Shown: positions 16,142 through 25,096 of the stretch, piece by piece | Layout of the letters: every line of letters starts with the position of its first letter | Position numbering within the stretch: the stretch's first letter is position 1 | Source: Myxococcales bacterium | GTDB taxonomy: Bacteria; Myxococcota_A; Polyangia; Nannocystales; Nannocystaceae | DNA: 64,000 nucleotides | NCBI GenBank assembly: GCA_020633315.1 | Contig: JACKDV010000001.1 | Location: 620,001-684,000, forward strand | Direction: 5' to 3' | The notes under the pieces: generated by a model | What the model was told of the DNA's origin: nothing | The model's database searches: none | The model's input: the letters and a program-made list of their open reading frames with translations, nothing else | Translations under genes and position numbers: made by a program

Positions 16142-18478
16142 TCAGAGGAACATGGCCAGGCTGGCGAGGTTGAGCAGGAAGCCCGAGGTGTAGAGCTTGA
16201 GGGCGGTGTTGCACATCTCCACCCCGTCCTGCTTGAAGTCCACCGCGTTGCGGCTGAAGTTGATCCCGGTGCCGGCGATGTTGACCCCGGTGACCCCGAT
16301 CCGCACCCCGGTGAGCGACAGGGCGCCGCCCACCAGGCTCAGGCTGAAGCCGGTGGCGCTGCTCGAGTAGCCGGTGGTGGTCTGGATGATCGAGTGCAGC
16401 TCGATCTGCGAGGCCGCGTCGATGATGTTGATCCCGGCCGGGGCCGAGATGAGCAGCCCCGCGGGCGCGGTCAGGGCCATGCCGGCCGAGGCGGTCAGGG
16501 CGTAGGCGCCGGCGATGGTCTCGGTGACCCCGCCGTTGTGGGTGAGGGTGGAGGCGCCGTTGACCGTGTGGCTGAGCGGCCCGGTCACCGTGGTGGTCTT
16601 GCCCCCGAGCACGGTCTGGGTCACGCCGCCCTTGACGGTGGCGGTGTGGCTGCCGCCGATGTCGAGGGTGGACGGGCCCGTGATCGCGGTGCTGTGCGAG
16701 CCTCCCACGCTCACCGCCTGGTTGGCGCTCACGCTGAGGCTGTGGTTGGCGCTCACGCTCACCGTCTGGTTGGCGGCCACGCTCAGGGTCTGGTCGGCCC
16801 CGATCGACTCCACCTGGTTGCCCGCGATGGTCTGGGTCTGATCGGCCCCGACCGTGTTGGTCTGCATGTTGGCGATGGTGGTGGTGTGATCGTTGCCGAT
16901 CTGCTGGTTCATGTCCTTCTGGGCGTGCAGGAAGAATTCCTCGGCCCCCGCCGAGTCGTCCATGCGCAGCTCGTTGAAGCCGCCGCCGCCCGGGGTGCTG
17001 CTCGACTTGATCCCGCCGCGCACCCGCCCGCCGGGGAGGCCCCCCGCGGGCTGGTTGACCCCGTTGTACAGACAGCCGGTGACGATCGGTCGATCGGGGT
17101 CGCCGTCGACGAACACCACCGTCACCTCCATGCCCACGCGCGGGATGAACATGGTGCCCCAGCCGTTGCCGGCCCAGGGCTGCACCACCCGCATGAAGCA
17201 GGATGCGTCGGCGCCGAACTGGCCGCCGCGATCCCAGGGGAGCTGCACCTTGATCCGGCCGTGCTCGTCCGTGAAGATCTCCTCGCCGGGCGGGCCCACC
17301 ACGGTGGCCGTCTGCACGCCGGCGATCCGCGGCCGCGGGTGGCGTCGCTCGGGTCGCCAGGACACCGCGGCGGGGATGCACTCGAAGTCGTTGACGTAGG
17401 CGCTGCCCGCCTCCGCCCCGGGGCCAGCGAGGGTGCCGTAGCGATGCTCCACCGAGACCACCAGGTACTCGCCCCCGAGCTCCTCCTGCGGGTGGTCGAG
17501 CAGCTCGAAGCGCAGGCCGGGGGCGAGCTGGGTGGCCGTGCTGCGGCCGCTGCCGCGCACCGCGTCGCGCTGGTGCAGCTCGCGGCGGAGCTGGAGCTGG
17601 CGCTCCACCGCCGAGAAGTCGAGGGGGTCGCTGCGGTAGCCCAGGCCGGTGGTGGCGTCGGCGTGGTCGTAGTCCTCGCGCTCGGGCCCCAGCGCCGAGC
17701 CGTCGGGGGAGGCCAGCCTGGAGGTCGAGCCGTCCTCGCCGTCGTGCAGCGGTCGCGGCACGTGCCAGTCGAACACCGCGGTGCGGGCCACCGTGGGGCG
17801 CAGCTGCGAGGCCCGCTCGAAGCTCCACACGTCCTCGCGCAGGCCCGCGTCGCCGTCGGTGGGGCGCATCGCGAGCACGCCGTCGGCGTTGCCCTCCGAG
17901 CTCGGCTCGCCGAAGCCCTGGCCGTCGTCGCGCAGCTCCATCGTCTCCTTGCCGCCCTCGGTGACGAAGCGGTAGGCGATGCCGTGCTCCTCCATCAGGC
18001 GGTGCACGAAGTCGAGGTCGGGCTCGCGGTACTGGACCGTGTACTCCTGGGTCGCGTGCGCGCCCGTGATGCCGCCCAGGTCCACGCGGCGCCCGTAGGG
18101 CCCCAGGCCCTCGCCGAGCACCTGCGCGAGGATCTCGGGGATGCTCATCTCCTGGAAGATCCGGCTGTTGCGGCGGTGGGCCAGCGCCATCAGGGCCGGG
18201 ACCACGCGGACGGTCACGTAGAGGAAGTCGCGGTCCTTGTGCCCCTCGAGCACGCGCTCCACGATGCCGCCCACGCCCTGCTGCAGGGTGCCGCGCTCGA
18301 TCACCAGCTCCACCGAGGCGCCGAGCAGCGCCGAGGGCTCGACCCCGGCGTCGGAGCTGCGCAGCCGGACCTCCGCCTCGTAGGGCTCGCCGAGTCGATC
18401 GCGGAGGCGCAGGCCCTCCACTTGCCAGACGGTCGGGGCGTCTCCTTCGGGATGGAACAGGACCTTGGCGGGCTTCAT
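16142..18478 (-). CDS. vgrG: VgrG spike protein (TssI)
   Basis: A 778-residue VgrG. The N-terminal gp27-like part includes the family motif YTVQYREPDLDFVHRLMEEH, and the gp5 OB part has VQLPWDRGGQFG, SCFMRVVQPWAGNGWG, FIPRVGMEVTVVFVDGDPDR and PIVTGCLYNGVNQP, all VgrG hallmarks. From about 500 onward a needle of Thr/Val-rich strands repeats (DQTQTIAGNQVESIGADQT, NQTVSVSANHSLSVSANQ). The C-terminus is helix-free and has no enzyme domain. The ATG at 18478 overlaps the stop of the PilZ gene (ATGA). No tss sheath or membrane genes are in the window, so this is an accessory spike module serving a system encoded elsewhere. Confidence 0.95.
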   Translation of the reverse strand: MKPAKVLFHPEGDAPTVWQVEGLRLRDRLGEPYEAEVRLRSSDAGVEPSALLGASVELVIERGTLQQGVGGIVERVLEGHKDRDFLYVTVRVVPALMALAHRRNSRIFQEMSIPEILAQVLGEGLGPYGRRVDLGGITGAHATQEYTVQYREPDLDFVHRLMEEHGIAYRFVTEGGKETMELRDDGQGFGEPSSEGNADGVLAMRPTDGDAGLREDVWSFERASQLRPTVARTAVFDWHVPRPLHDGEDGSTSRLASPDGSALGPEREDYDHADATTGLGYRSDPLDFSAVERQLQLRRELHQRDAVRGSGRSTATQLAPGLRFELLDHPQEELGGEYLVVSVEHRYGTLAGPGAEAGSAYVNDFECIPAAVSWRPERRHPRPRIAGVQTATVVGPPGEEIFTDEHGRIKVQLPWDRGGQFGADASCFMRVVQPWAGNGWGTMFIPRVGMEVTVVFVDGDPDRPIVTGCLYNGVNQPAGGLPGGRVRGGIKSSSTPGGGGFNELRMDDSAGAEEFFLHAQKDMNQQIGNDHTTTIANMQTNTVGADQTQTIAGNQVESIGADQTLSVAANQTVSVSANHSLSVSANQAVSVGGSHSTAITGPSTLDIGGSHTATVKGGVTQTVLGGKTTTVTGPLSHTVNGASTLTHNGGVTETIAGAYALTASAGMALTAPAGLLISAPAGINIIDAASQIELHSIIQTTTGYSSSATGFSLSLVGGALSLTGVRIGVTGVNIAGTGINFSRNAVDFKQDGVEMCNTALKLYTSGFLLNLASLAMFL

Positions 18479-19911
18479 GGGCGTGGTCTCCAGGGGGAGG
18501 GGCGAGCGGGAACGCGGTAGTGCGGGACGGAGACGATGACTCGGGGCGGGCGTGGGGTCCCGGGGCGAGGCACGGGGCCGCGGCGGCGCAGCAGAGCGAG
18601 CGCCGCCTGCAGGGCGAGCTGACTGGGCCGCGGTGGGGGCGGGGCCTCGACCGGCGCCACGGTGGTCTCGCCGGCGACGGCGACGGGCTCGCCTCGCAGC
18701 AGCGGCGGCGGGGAGGGGGGCGCGAGCGCGGTCGGGGCCGGGGAGTCGGGGCGGCTCGTCGGTGTCGGTGACGAGCGCAGGAGCTCGGGCTCGAAGGCGA
18801 CGGGCTCGATGGTCGCGACGGGCGTGGTCGTCGTGGGGGGCTCGAAGGGACCGTCGGTCGAGGGCGGGAGCTGGTAGCGAAGCGTGGGCTCGGGCGGCGT
18901 GGGGTCGAGCACCACGGTGCCCTCGGGATCGGGGGCGGGCGCCGGCTGGAGCACCACGGTGCCCTCGGTGGGTCCGGGATCCGAGGGCGCCACCAGGGTG
19001 TCCTCGGGCGGCAGGTGGCGCGGGGGAGCCTCGTGGGGGATCGCGGGGTCGCTGGCCTCGGGCGTCAGCTCGAGCAGGGCGGTGGGCTCCACCGCCGGCA
19101 GCGGCTCGGGCCGCAGCGCGAGGGTGTCCTCCTCGGGCTCGATCGCCTCGGGCTCGCTGGCCTCGGGCGTCAGCTCGAGCAGGGCGGTGGGCTCCACCGC
19201 GGTCGCAATGACGGAGGGCGCGGGACCGAAGGTCGCGGTGGTCTCGGCCGGCGAGGAGGTAGGCGCGGGGTCGAGGGGAGTGATGGTCTCGGCCACGGGC
19301 TCGGGCGGCGGGGCGACGACCGTGCCGCCACGCAGCGCCTCGGGGGCCTGGAACTCCTGGGTGATGAGCTCGTCGTCGCGCCAGGTGCCCTGGAACACCA
19401 CGGGGGCGTAGCGCGGCCGCTCGCCCCGAGCAGCGAGCTCGCTCTCGGTCTCGCTGATCCGTGTCGCCGGCGACGACGGCTCCCTCGCGCTCGCCCCCGC
19501 CGGCTCCCCGGCTGCTCGCGCGGCCGCGGCGGCTCGCAGCGCCCGCAGGTCGAGCACCACCGCGCCGTCGCTGCGAATCGTCCGCAGCAGCTTGCCGTTG
19601 ACCAGCGCGTGCAGGCGAGCGCGGACCGGCGGCGCCGGATCGACGAAGCGCAGCGCCAGCAGCCGACCCGCCTTCACCTCGCGGCTGCGCAGCAGCTCGG
19701 CCGCGACCCGCAGGTGCTCGCCCTCCACGTGGATGTCCACCTCGAGGCGGGTGCCGGGCTCCGGTCGCAGCCGGGCCGGCCCGAGCACCAGCAGCCCGCC
19801 GGTGCTCAGATCGAGGCAGCGACCCTCCAGTCGCCCCGGCGTCAGGTGCATGACCGCGTCCCCGCGGACCATCACCCGCGCGGAGCGTCTGCGGTCCTTC
19901 ACGACGCCCAC
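18475..19911 (-). CDS. PilZ-domain protein with long Thr/Pro-rich tail
   Basis: A 478-residue protein. The first 110 residues look like a PilZ domain (KDRRRSARVMV at the start, then GRCLDLSTGGLLV, the RxxxR and DxSxxG motifs of cyclic-di-GMP binding). The remaining 350 residues are Pro/Glu/Thr-rich and disordered. They contain two copies of VEPTALLELTPEAS and a series of short threonine motifs: GGTVVAP, EDTLALRP, EDTLVAP, EGTVVLQP, EGTVVLDP and GETTVAP. It is the first gene of the VgrG operon and overlaps vgrG by four bases. It probably links cyclic-di-GMP, and perhaps threonine phosphorylation, to the spike module. Confidence 0.8.
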   Translation of the reverse strand: MGVVKDRRRSARVMVRGDAVMHLTPGRLEGRCLDLSTGGLLVLGPARLRPEPGTRLEVDIHVEGEHLRVAAELLRSREVKAGRLLALRFVDPAPPVRARLHALVNGKLLRTIRSDGAVVLDLRALRAAAAARAAGEPAGASAREPSSPATRISETESELAARGERPRYAPVVFQGTWRDDELITQEFQAPEALRGGTVVAPPPEPVAETITPLDPAPTSSPAETTATFGPAPSVIATAVEPTALLELTPEASEPEAIEPEEDTLALRPEPLPAVEPTALLELTPEASDPAIPHEAPPRHLPPEDTLVAPSDPGPTEGTVVLQPAPAPDPEGTVVLDPTPPEPTLRYQLPPSTDGPFEPPTTTTPVATIEPVAFEPELLRSSPTPTSRPDSPAPTALAPPSPPPLLRGEPVAVAGETTVAPVEAPPPPRPSQLALQAALALLRRRGPVPRPGTPRPPRVIVSVPHYRVPARPSPWRPRP

Positions 19912-20124
19912 GGTCGTCGTCTCCCTGCCAACCCCCGCGAGGGTAGCAGCTCCCTCGGTGGGCCCCGCAAGCGGCGAATGAGCCAGCGACCGGGGCGTAA
20001 GCCCGCATGCGCGTCATTCGGAGACCGGGCTCCTCGGCGGTCGCGAAGGGCCGTGTCCCGGCGCCGAGGGCACGCGATCACGGAGGTCGGCGAAGCGCGG
20101 TACCATCGCTTCCGCCGCTCTCGC

Positions 20125-21984
20125 ATGAACCAATCCCCCGCGAGCTCGATGGCGGGCACGGTCCTCGACCATCGCTACCGGATCCTCCGCCTGCTCAAGG
20201 CCGGGGGCATGGGAACGGTGTACGAGGGCGAGCAGCTGCGCCTGGGCAAGCGGGTCGCGATCAAGGTGCTGCGGCCGGAGGCCACCTACAACGAGGCGGC
20301 GCGTCGTCGCTTCGAGCGCGAGGCCAAGCTCGCCTCGAGGATCCGTCATCGCAACGTGGTCGATCTGCTCGACTTCGGGGTGCAGGACGACACGGCCTAC
20401 TACGTGATGGAGCTGCTCGAGGGGCGCGACCTCAGCTCGCTGCTGCACGAGGAGGGCCGGCTTCCGTGGGATCGGGCGCGCCCGATCCTGCTGCAGATCG
20501 CCCGCGGGCTCGCGGCGGCGCACCGCCTGGGCATCGTCCACCGCGACGTGAAGCCGGGCAACTGCTTCCTGGTGGCGCAGGAGGAGGACCGCGACGAGGA
20601 GGAGGGCCAGCAGGTCAAGGTGCTCGACTTCGGGATCGCCAAGCTCGATCCCTCCCACGCCAACGACGGCGGGGTCACCCGCACCTCCGAGCTGGTGGGC
20701 ACCGTGGCGTACATGTCCCCGGAGCAGGCCCAGAGCCAGCCGGTGGATGCCCGCAGCGATGTGTACTCGCTGGGCGTGCTCGCCTACCAGGTGCTCACCG
20801 GCGAGCGCCCGTTCCACGACGACAACGTCTTCAACCTGCTGCTCAAGCACATGAACGAGCCGCCGCCGCCGCTGCGGGCGCTCGATCCCTCGATCCCCGA
20901 GCCGGTGGAGGCGGCCGTCCTGCAGGCGCTGGCCAAGGAGCCCGCGGCTCGCTTCCCCTCGATGGATGCGTTCCGGGCCGCGCTGACGGCCGTGCCGCCC
21001 GCGGTGGTGGGCTCCACCACCGCGGTCTTCGTGCCCGAGATCGATGGCGTCGCCACCATCCCGCTGCCGCGCGGGGCCTCGCTGGCGGCCGCTCGTGCGG
21101 CGGCCGAGGCCGCCCGGGCGGCCCACTCCGCCACGCAGGTGCTCGCCACTCCCGAGGCCGAGCCCGAGCCGATCCCGCTCAAGGGCAACACCGAGGAGCA
21201 GCCGATCCTCAGCGGCGAGACCACCATCGCGCCCACGCCCTCGGGGTCGCTGCGGATCACCGGGTCGGAGCCGTCGATCCTGCACACCGCGATCGCCCCG
21301 GCCTTCGGTCCCGAGGGCCACTCCCGGCCGACCACGCCCGTGGCTCCCTCCGCGGTCGCGGCCCCGGCCGCTGCGCTGGATCGACGGCTCGTCTTCTTCG
21401 TGCTCGCCGGCGCGCTCTCGCTGATGGTCGGGGTGGGCCTGGGGGTCTGGCTGGTCAAGGACGACGCGTCGTCGTCGACCGATCCTCCGAGCCCCGCGGC
21501 CGTCGCCTCCGAGCCGCCCGCCGTCGGGGCCGGCTCGGGGGAGGGGAGCGTGGGCCCGTCGCAGACCGACATGCCGTCCGATCCCGCGGGCACGGCCGAG
21601 GTCGAGGCCGGGTCGTCGACGGCTCCGGCCGAGGCGGCCGCGGACGACGGTGGTGAGGCCGAGGTCGAGGTAGCGCCCGCGCCCACCCCCACGCCGCGCT
21701 CGGGCAAGCGGGGGACCAAGGCGGCCCCCCGGCCCCCCAGCGACGCCAAGGTCAAGGGCCAGCTCGAGCGCCGGGCCCGGAAGCGCTGCGCCAGCCTGGG
21801 CGCCAGCGGGACCGAGGTGCGGGTGTCGCTGTCGATCGACCCCGAGGGGGCGATCACGCTCGTGCGCGTGGAGGCCCCCCACCAGCGCGACGACCTGGGC
21901 AAGTGCGTGCGCACGGCCGTGGCCGACGGGCGCTTCCCCGGCACGGGGGAGCGCCGGGTGCTCTCGCTGAGCGTCTCGCTGTGA
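20125..21984 (+). CDS. Transmembrane serine/threonine protein kinase
   Basis: A 619-residue kinase. Residues 14-285 are a Pkn2-type kinase domain: glycine loop LKAGGMGTVYEG, catalytic Lys in VAIKVL (about 47), HRDVKPGN with the catalytic Asp (about 141) and DFGIAKLD. A Thr/Pro-rich linker follows with GETTIAPTPSG. One transmembrane helix lies at about 420-445 (FFVLAGALSLMVGVGLGVWL). The periplasmic C-terminus (KVKGQLERRARKRC, then VRVSLSIDPEGAITLVRVE) resembles a TonB-C-like fold, seen in other myxobacterial proteins. The gene is divergent from the VgrG operon across 213 bp. Its linker shares a GETT(I/V)AP motif with the PilZ protein, hinting at a common phosphorylation theme. Confidence 0.9.
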   Translation: MNQSPASSMAGTVLDHRYRILRLLKAGGMGTVYEGEQLRLGKRVAIKVLRPEATYNEAARRRFEREAKLASRIRHRNVVDLLDFGVQDDTAYYVMELLEGRDLSSLLHEEGRLPWDRARPILLQIARGLAAAHRLGIVHRDVKPGNCFLVAQEEDRDEEEGQQVKVLDFGIAKLDPSHANDGGVTRTSELVGTVAYMSPEQAQSQPVDARSDVYSLGVLAYQVLTGERPFHDDNVFNLLLKHMNEPPPPLRALDPSIPEPVEAAVLQALAKEPAARFPSMDAFRAALTAVPPAVVGSTTAVFVPEIDGVATIPLPRGASLAAARAAAEAARAAHSATQVLATPEAEPEPIPLKGNTEEQPILSGETTIAPTPSGSLRITGSEPSILHTAIAPAFGPEGHSRPTTPVAPSAVAAPAAALDRRLVFFVLAGALSLMVGVGLGVWLVKDDASSSTDPPSPAAVASEPPAVGAGSGEGSVGPSQTDMPSDPAGTAEVEAGSSTAPAEAAADDGGEAEVEVAPAPTPTPRSGKRGTKAAPRPPSDAKVKGQLERRARKRCASLGASGTEVRVSLSIDPEGAITLVRVEAPHQRDDLGKCVRTAVADGRFPGTGERRVLSLSVSL

Positions 21985-22000
21985 TCCGGCCGGCGCCCCC

Positions 22001-22017
22001 GGAGCTTGGTAAGCTCC
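22001..22017. other. Short perfect hairpin between kinase and next gene
   Basis: GGAGCTT-GGT-AAGCTCC is a 7-bp perfect stem with a three-base loop, 17 bp after the kinase stop and 6 bp before the GTG at 22023. There is no T-run, so it is not a standard terminator. It could hide the ribosome site of the next gene. Confidence 0.3.
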
Positions 22018-22022
22018 GCGAC

Positions 22023-23039
22023 GTGCCCGGCCCGAACGAGCGTCTGCGCCCGTCTTCGATGCTCGTGCTCGGACTGGGCGTGGCCTTGGCCCCGCTGCGC
22101 CCCGCGATCGCATCGCCGTGGTCGGTGCCCGGCATCGTGGCCGCGGCCGCCGAGCCCTCGCCCGAGGCGCTGCTCGAGCAGGCCCAGCGTGCGCTCGACG
22201 AGGGGCGCTTTCGGGAGTCGGGCGATCGTGCGGCCGAGGCCTACGCCGCGCTGCCGCTGGCCAACCGGGCCTCGCCCTACGGGGAGAACGCGGTGCTGCA
22301 GGCCTCGAGTGCCTACCGCGAGGCCTGGGTGCGCGACGGCGACGACGAGGCGCTGGAGGCCGCGCTCTTCTTGCTGCAGCAGCACGTGGACGACTACGCC
22401 ACCCATGGCGAGCGCGAGGCCCCGGCCCACGTGATCGACGAGCTGCTGCGATGGGAGCGGCTGCAGGAGCGCTGCCGGGCGACCGACTCGGCCCCCGAGG
22501 TGTCCGCGCCCGAGGCCCCCGTCCCCGCGCCCACGCCGAGCTCCGACGCGCGGGAGCGCATCCTTCGGCGCACCACCGTGACCACGCTGGTGGGGGGCGC
22601 CGCGCTCAGCCTGGGGGCGGCGGTGCTCAGCGCCTACGTCTTCGGCTACGGCCCGGCCACCGATCCCCCCGACGGCACCCTCGAGCGCCGCACCTCGGTG
22701 GGGCACCTCGCGCCCGCCATCCCGCTCGGCCTGGCCGGGGCGGCGGTGAGCGGGCTGGGCGTGCATGCCCTGGTCGCCACCGGCCGGACCAAGCGTCGAC
22801 CCGTGGGCATCGCCCTCACCGCGGTGGGGGCCGCGGGGGCGGTGCTGGGGGCCGCGCTGCTGGGGGCCGGCGCTCGCTACTGGCCGCAGCCCAACGACGA
22901 CGGCCTCACCGTGATCGGCCGCGCCAACCTCTCGGTCAACCTCCAGAGCGTGGGCCTGGCCGTGATGCTCGGCTCGCTGGGGATCCTCGGCCCGGGGATC
23001 GGAGCGCTCGCCACCCGCGAGCCCGCCGGCGCTCGCTGA
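22023..23039 (+). CDS. Membrane protein with helical exported domain
   Basis: About 338 residues. A signal-like hydrophobic start (MLVLGLGVALAPLRPAIA) is followed by a helical TPR-like region (PEALLEQAQRALDEGRFRES). The C-terminal half has four hydrophobic helices, including TTLVGGAALSLGAAVLSAYV and GLAVMLGSLGILGPGIGALA. The start is a GTG at 22023 or the ATG at 22059; the ATG fits better as a signal-peptide start. It lies 38 bp after the kinase gene and may be co-transcribed. Similar proteins (short TPR part plus C-terminal helices) are common beside myxobacterial kinases. No family name can be given. Confidence 0.7.
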   Translation: MPGPNERLRPSSMLVLGLGVALAPLRPAIASPWSVPGIVAAAAEPSPEALLEQAQRALDEGRFRESGDRAAEAYAALPLANRASPYGENAVLQASSAYREAWVRDGDDEALEAALFLLQQHVDDYATHGEREAPAHVIDELLRWERLQERCRATDSAPEVSAPEAPVPAPTPSSDARERILRRTTVTTLVGGAALSLGAAVLSAYVFGYGPATDPPDGTLERRTSVGHLAPAIPLGLAGAAVSGLGVHALVATGRTKRRPVGIALTAVGAAGAVLGAALLGAGARYWPQPNDDGLTVIGRANLSVNLQSVGLAVMLGSLGILGPGIGALATREPAGAR

Positions 23040-23169
23040 GCCCGGGCCCGCGCGTCGAGCCGGCGAAAATGCCTCCAAGCCCCCCTTTTGGGGCCGGTCG
23101 CGCGGGTTTTCCCTCCTGGGCGATCCGGGCTACTCTCCCGCGCCCACCGAGGATCGAGGACGAGACGAC

Positions 23170-23730
23170 GTGACGCCGATCGAGATCTGCCAGCACCTGG
23201 GGAACGAGCGCATCGACGCCTACTACCAAGAGCTCTCGGGCAAGGAGGTCCGGGCCGTGCTCAAGGCGGGCGGGACCAGCTCTGCCGTGCCCAAGACCGC
23301 CTACACCAAGGCGGCCCGGCTCAAGGCGTGGCGCAAGCGCTTCGATACCGAGCTCGAGGGGGGCAACGGCCAGCTCGCCCTGGCCCTGCTCATCGAGTGG
23401 CTCATGCGCCACCATCGCTCGCTGCTCGTGGACTACCTCGACTTCCTGGAGGTGCCGCACCGCCAGGGCGAGACCGACGAGGACTTCTGCGAGACCAACC
23501 CGCCGCAGAAGCTGCGCGAGGGCGCGACCATGCTGCTGGGCAAGTACGAGCCGCACCACGTGGCCACCTACCTGCTGCTCGTGGGCAACCTGCAGGAGAC
23601 CCGGGTGTTCGAGCAGACCCCCGAGCTGCTCACCGCGCTCGGCCTGAGCGAGGCCGACGCCACGGCCTACGTGGCCGCGAGCATCGAGGCGCACGGCGAG
23701 GCCGGCTCGGCCGCGCAGTCCTCCGATTGA
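23170..23730 (+). CDS. Conserved-looking helical protein of unknown function
   Basis: A 186-residue, soluble, largely helical protein starting with GTG at 23170. No signal peptide or membrane segment. Segments such as ERIDAYYQELSGKEVRAVLK and LIEWLMRHHRSLLVDYLDFL look like long helices. The C-terminus (QSSD) is Ala-rich and low-complexity. It is the first gene of a close set (7 bp to the TPR gene, which overlaps the DHH-like gene), so the three probably form an operon. I do not recognise the family. Confidence 0.7.
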   Translation: MTPIEICQHLGNERIDAYYQELSGKEVRAVLKAGGTSSAVPKTAYTKAARLKAWRKRFDTELEGGNGQLALALLIEWLMRHHRSLLVDYLDFLEVPHRQGETDEDFCETNPPQKLREGATMLLGKYEPHHVATYLLLVGNLQETRVFEQTPELLTALGLSEADATAYVAASIEAHGEAGSAAQSSD

Positions 23731-23737
23731 GGTCGGC

Positions 23738-24046
23738 ATGGATCGCGTGCCCTTGCTGCGCTCGATGGTCCAGTCGCGGCCCGATGATCCGTTCCCGCGC
23801 TACGGCCTCGCGATGGAGCTGCGCAAGCAGGGCCAGGTGGAGGAGGCCGAGCAGGTGTTCCGGGCCCTCGTGGCGGATCACCCCGGCTACGTGCCCACCT
23901 ACCTCATGCTGGGCAACCTGCTGGTGGAGCTCGGCCGACCCGAGGCGGCGGCCGAGGTGCTCGATCGGGGCATCGAGGCGGCCGAGCGGGCGGGCGACGA
24001 CCATGCCCTGGGGGAGCTGAAGGCAGCCCGCGCGGAGCTGCCGTGA
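23738..24046 (+). CDS. Small TPR protein
   Basis: A 102-residue protein with two TPR-like helix pairs: PFPRYGLAMELRKQGQVEEA and VPTYLMLGNLLVELGRPEAA, followed by VLDRGIEAAERAG. It probably acts as a protein-binding scaffold. The ATG at 23738 has GAGGT upstream. Its stop overlaps the GTG start of the DHH-like gene (GTGA at 24043-24046), so the two are translationally coupled. Confidence 0.85.
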   Translation: MDRVPLLRSMVQSRPDDPFPRYGLAMELRKQGQVEEAEQVFRALVADHPGYVPTYLMLGNLLVELGRPEAAAEVLDRGIEAAERAGDDHALGELKAARAELP

Positions 24047-24948
24047 CCCCCCCGCTGCCCAGCCTGGTGTTCGCCAGCCCCCGCAAGCTCCCGCGGGTGG
24101 GCGCGCTCTCGGGGAGGGTGGTGGTGCTCGACATCGCCTTCGCCTCCATGGGCCTGGGCCGGGGCTTCGACAAGACCACCGGGCGCTTCATCGAGCTGCT
24201 CGGTCCCCGGCTGGCCCGCTGGGTGGATCACCACGATCACCCGCTGCACGCTCGGTTTGCTCGCGACGAGCGCTTCGTGCTGTGCACCAAGGCCGAGCAC
24301 GGGGCCTGCCCCGAGATGATCGACCCCGCGCTGGTGGAGTCGACCGGGCCGGTGGACACCATCGTGTGCCACTTCGATCTCGACGGGCTCTACGCCGCGG
24401 CCAAGTGGATCCTGGGCGGCCGCGAGCCCTACCCGGGGGCCGACGACGATGCGCGGGTGATCGACACGCGGATCGGGACGGCCTCGGCGGAGGCCGATCG
24501 CATCGATCAGGCCCTGCGCGCGCACTGGCTGGATCACACCCTCAAGCTGCGGATCGTGCGGTACCTGGTCAGCGGGCTGCGTGCGGGGGTGGAGCGCGAC
24601 TCCATCGCGGAGGCGGCCGCCGACTTCCGGCGCATGGCCGCGACCGCGGTCGGGCTCGCCGAGCGCTTCGAGGTGGAGGGCGACGTGGCCTTCATCGAGG
24701 TCGGCTCCTCCACGCCGCCCTACGACAAGACCGAGCTGCTGCTGCTGGGCCAGGGCAAGGCCACGGTGAGCGTGGTGCTCGAGGCGGGCAATGCGACCAT
24801 CGCCGCGCCGTTCGAGAGCGGGCTGAACTTCGTCGACCTGCTCGATCTGGGCGGGGGCATGCCCACGCGGGTGAACATCCCGCGCAAGCGGCTGCCCGAG
24901 GCGCTGCAGATGATCCGCGACGAGCTCCGGCGTCGTCGCGAGGGGTAG
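24043..24948 (+). CDS. DHH-like phosphoesterase family protein
   Basis: A 301-residue protein starting with GTG at 24043, overlapping the TPR gene. Two motif blocks recall the DHH phosphoesterases that cleave cyclic dinucleotides or short RNA: WVDHHDHPLHARF near residue 65 and VCHFDLDGLYAAAKW near 110, the latter like the DHH-family HxDxDG metal site. The C-terminus has the Gly-rich LLDLGGGMPTRVNIPRKRL. The order of blocks differs from canonical RecJ/NrnA, so the assignment is to the superfamily only. It may hydrolyse a phosphodiester substrate in the cytoplasm. The next gene is separated by a strong hairpin. Confidence 0.6.
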   Translation: MTPPLPSLVFASPRKLPRVGALSGRVVVLDIAFASMGLGRGFDKTTGRFIELLGPRLARWVDHHDHPLHARFARDERFVLCTKAEHGACPEMIDPALVESTGPVDTIVCHFDLDGLYAAAKWILGGREPYPGADDDARVIDTRIGTASAEADRIDQALRAHWLDHTLKLRIVRYLVSGLRAGVERDSIAEAAADFRRMAATAVGLAERFEVEGDVAFIEVGSSTPPYDKTELLLLGQGKATVSVVLEAGNATIAAPFESGLNFVDLLDLGGGMPTRVNIPRKRLPEALQMIRDELRRRREG

Positions 24949-24981
24949 CGTGAGGGCCCCGCAGTGGCCCACCCACGGTCA

Positions 24982-25007
24982 GGTGGCCCGCCCACGGGTG
25001 GGCCACC
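24982..25007. terminator. Strong hairpin after the DHH-like gene
   Basis: GGTGGCCC (24982-24989) and GGGCCACC (25000-25007) form a perfect 8-bp stem around a 10-base loop, with an extra CCCACGG motif repeated upstream. It lies 34 bp after the stop at 24948. There is no T-run, so termination is plausible but not certain. Confidence 0.45.
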
Positions 25008-25096
25008 CGGGGTCTATCGCCCTTGCAAGCACTCGGAATCGTTCGCGCGACCTCTCGGAACGGGTCTTGCCACATCGGAGGGCCAACGAGCCCTCG

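Noticed and set aside
11130..19911. A complete type VI secretion system
   Set aside because: Only spike and adaptor genes are present; no TssB/C sheath, TssK, TssM or ClpV homologue was seen.
23040..23169. Terminator GCCCC-CCTTTT-GGGGC
   Set aside because: The stem is only five base pairs without a T-run, so not reported as a feature.
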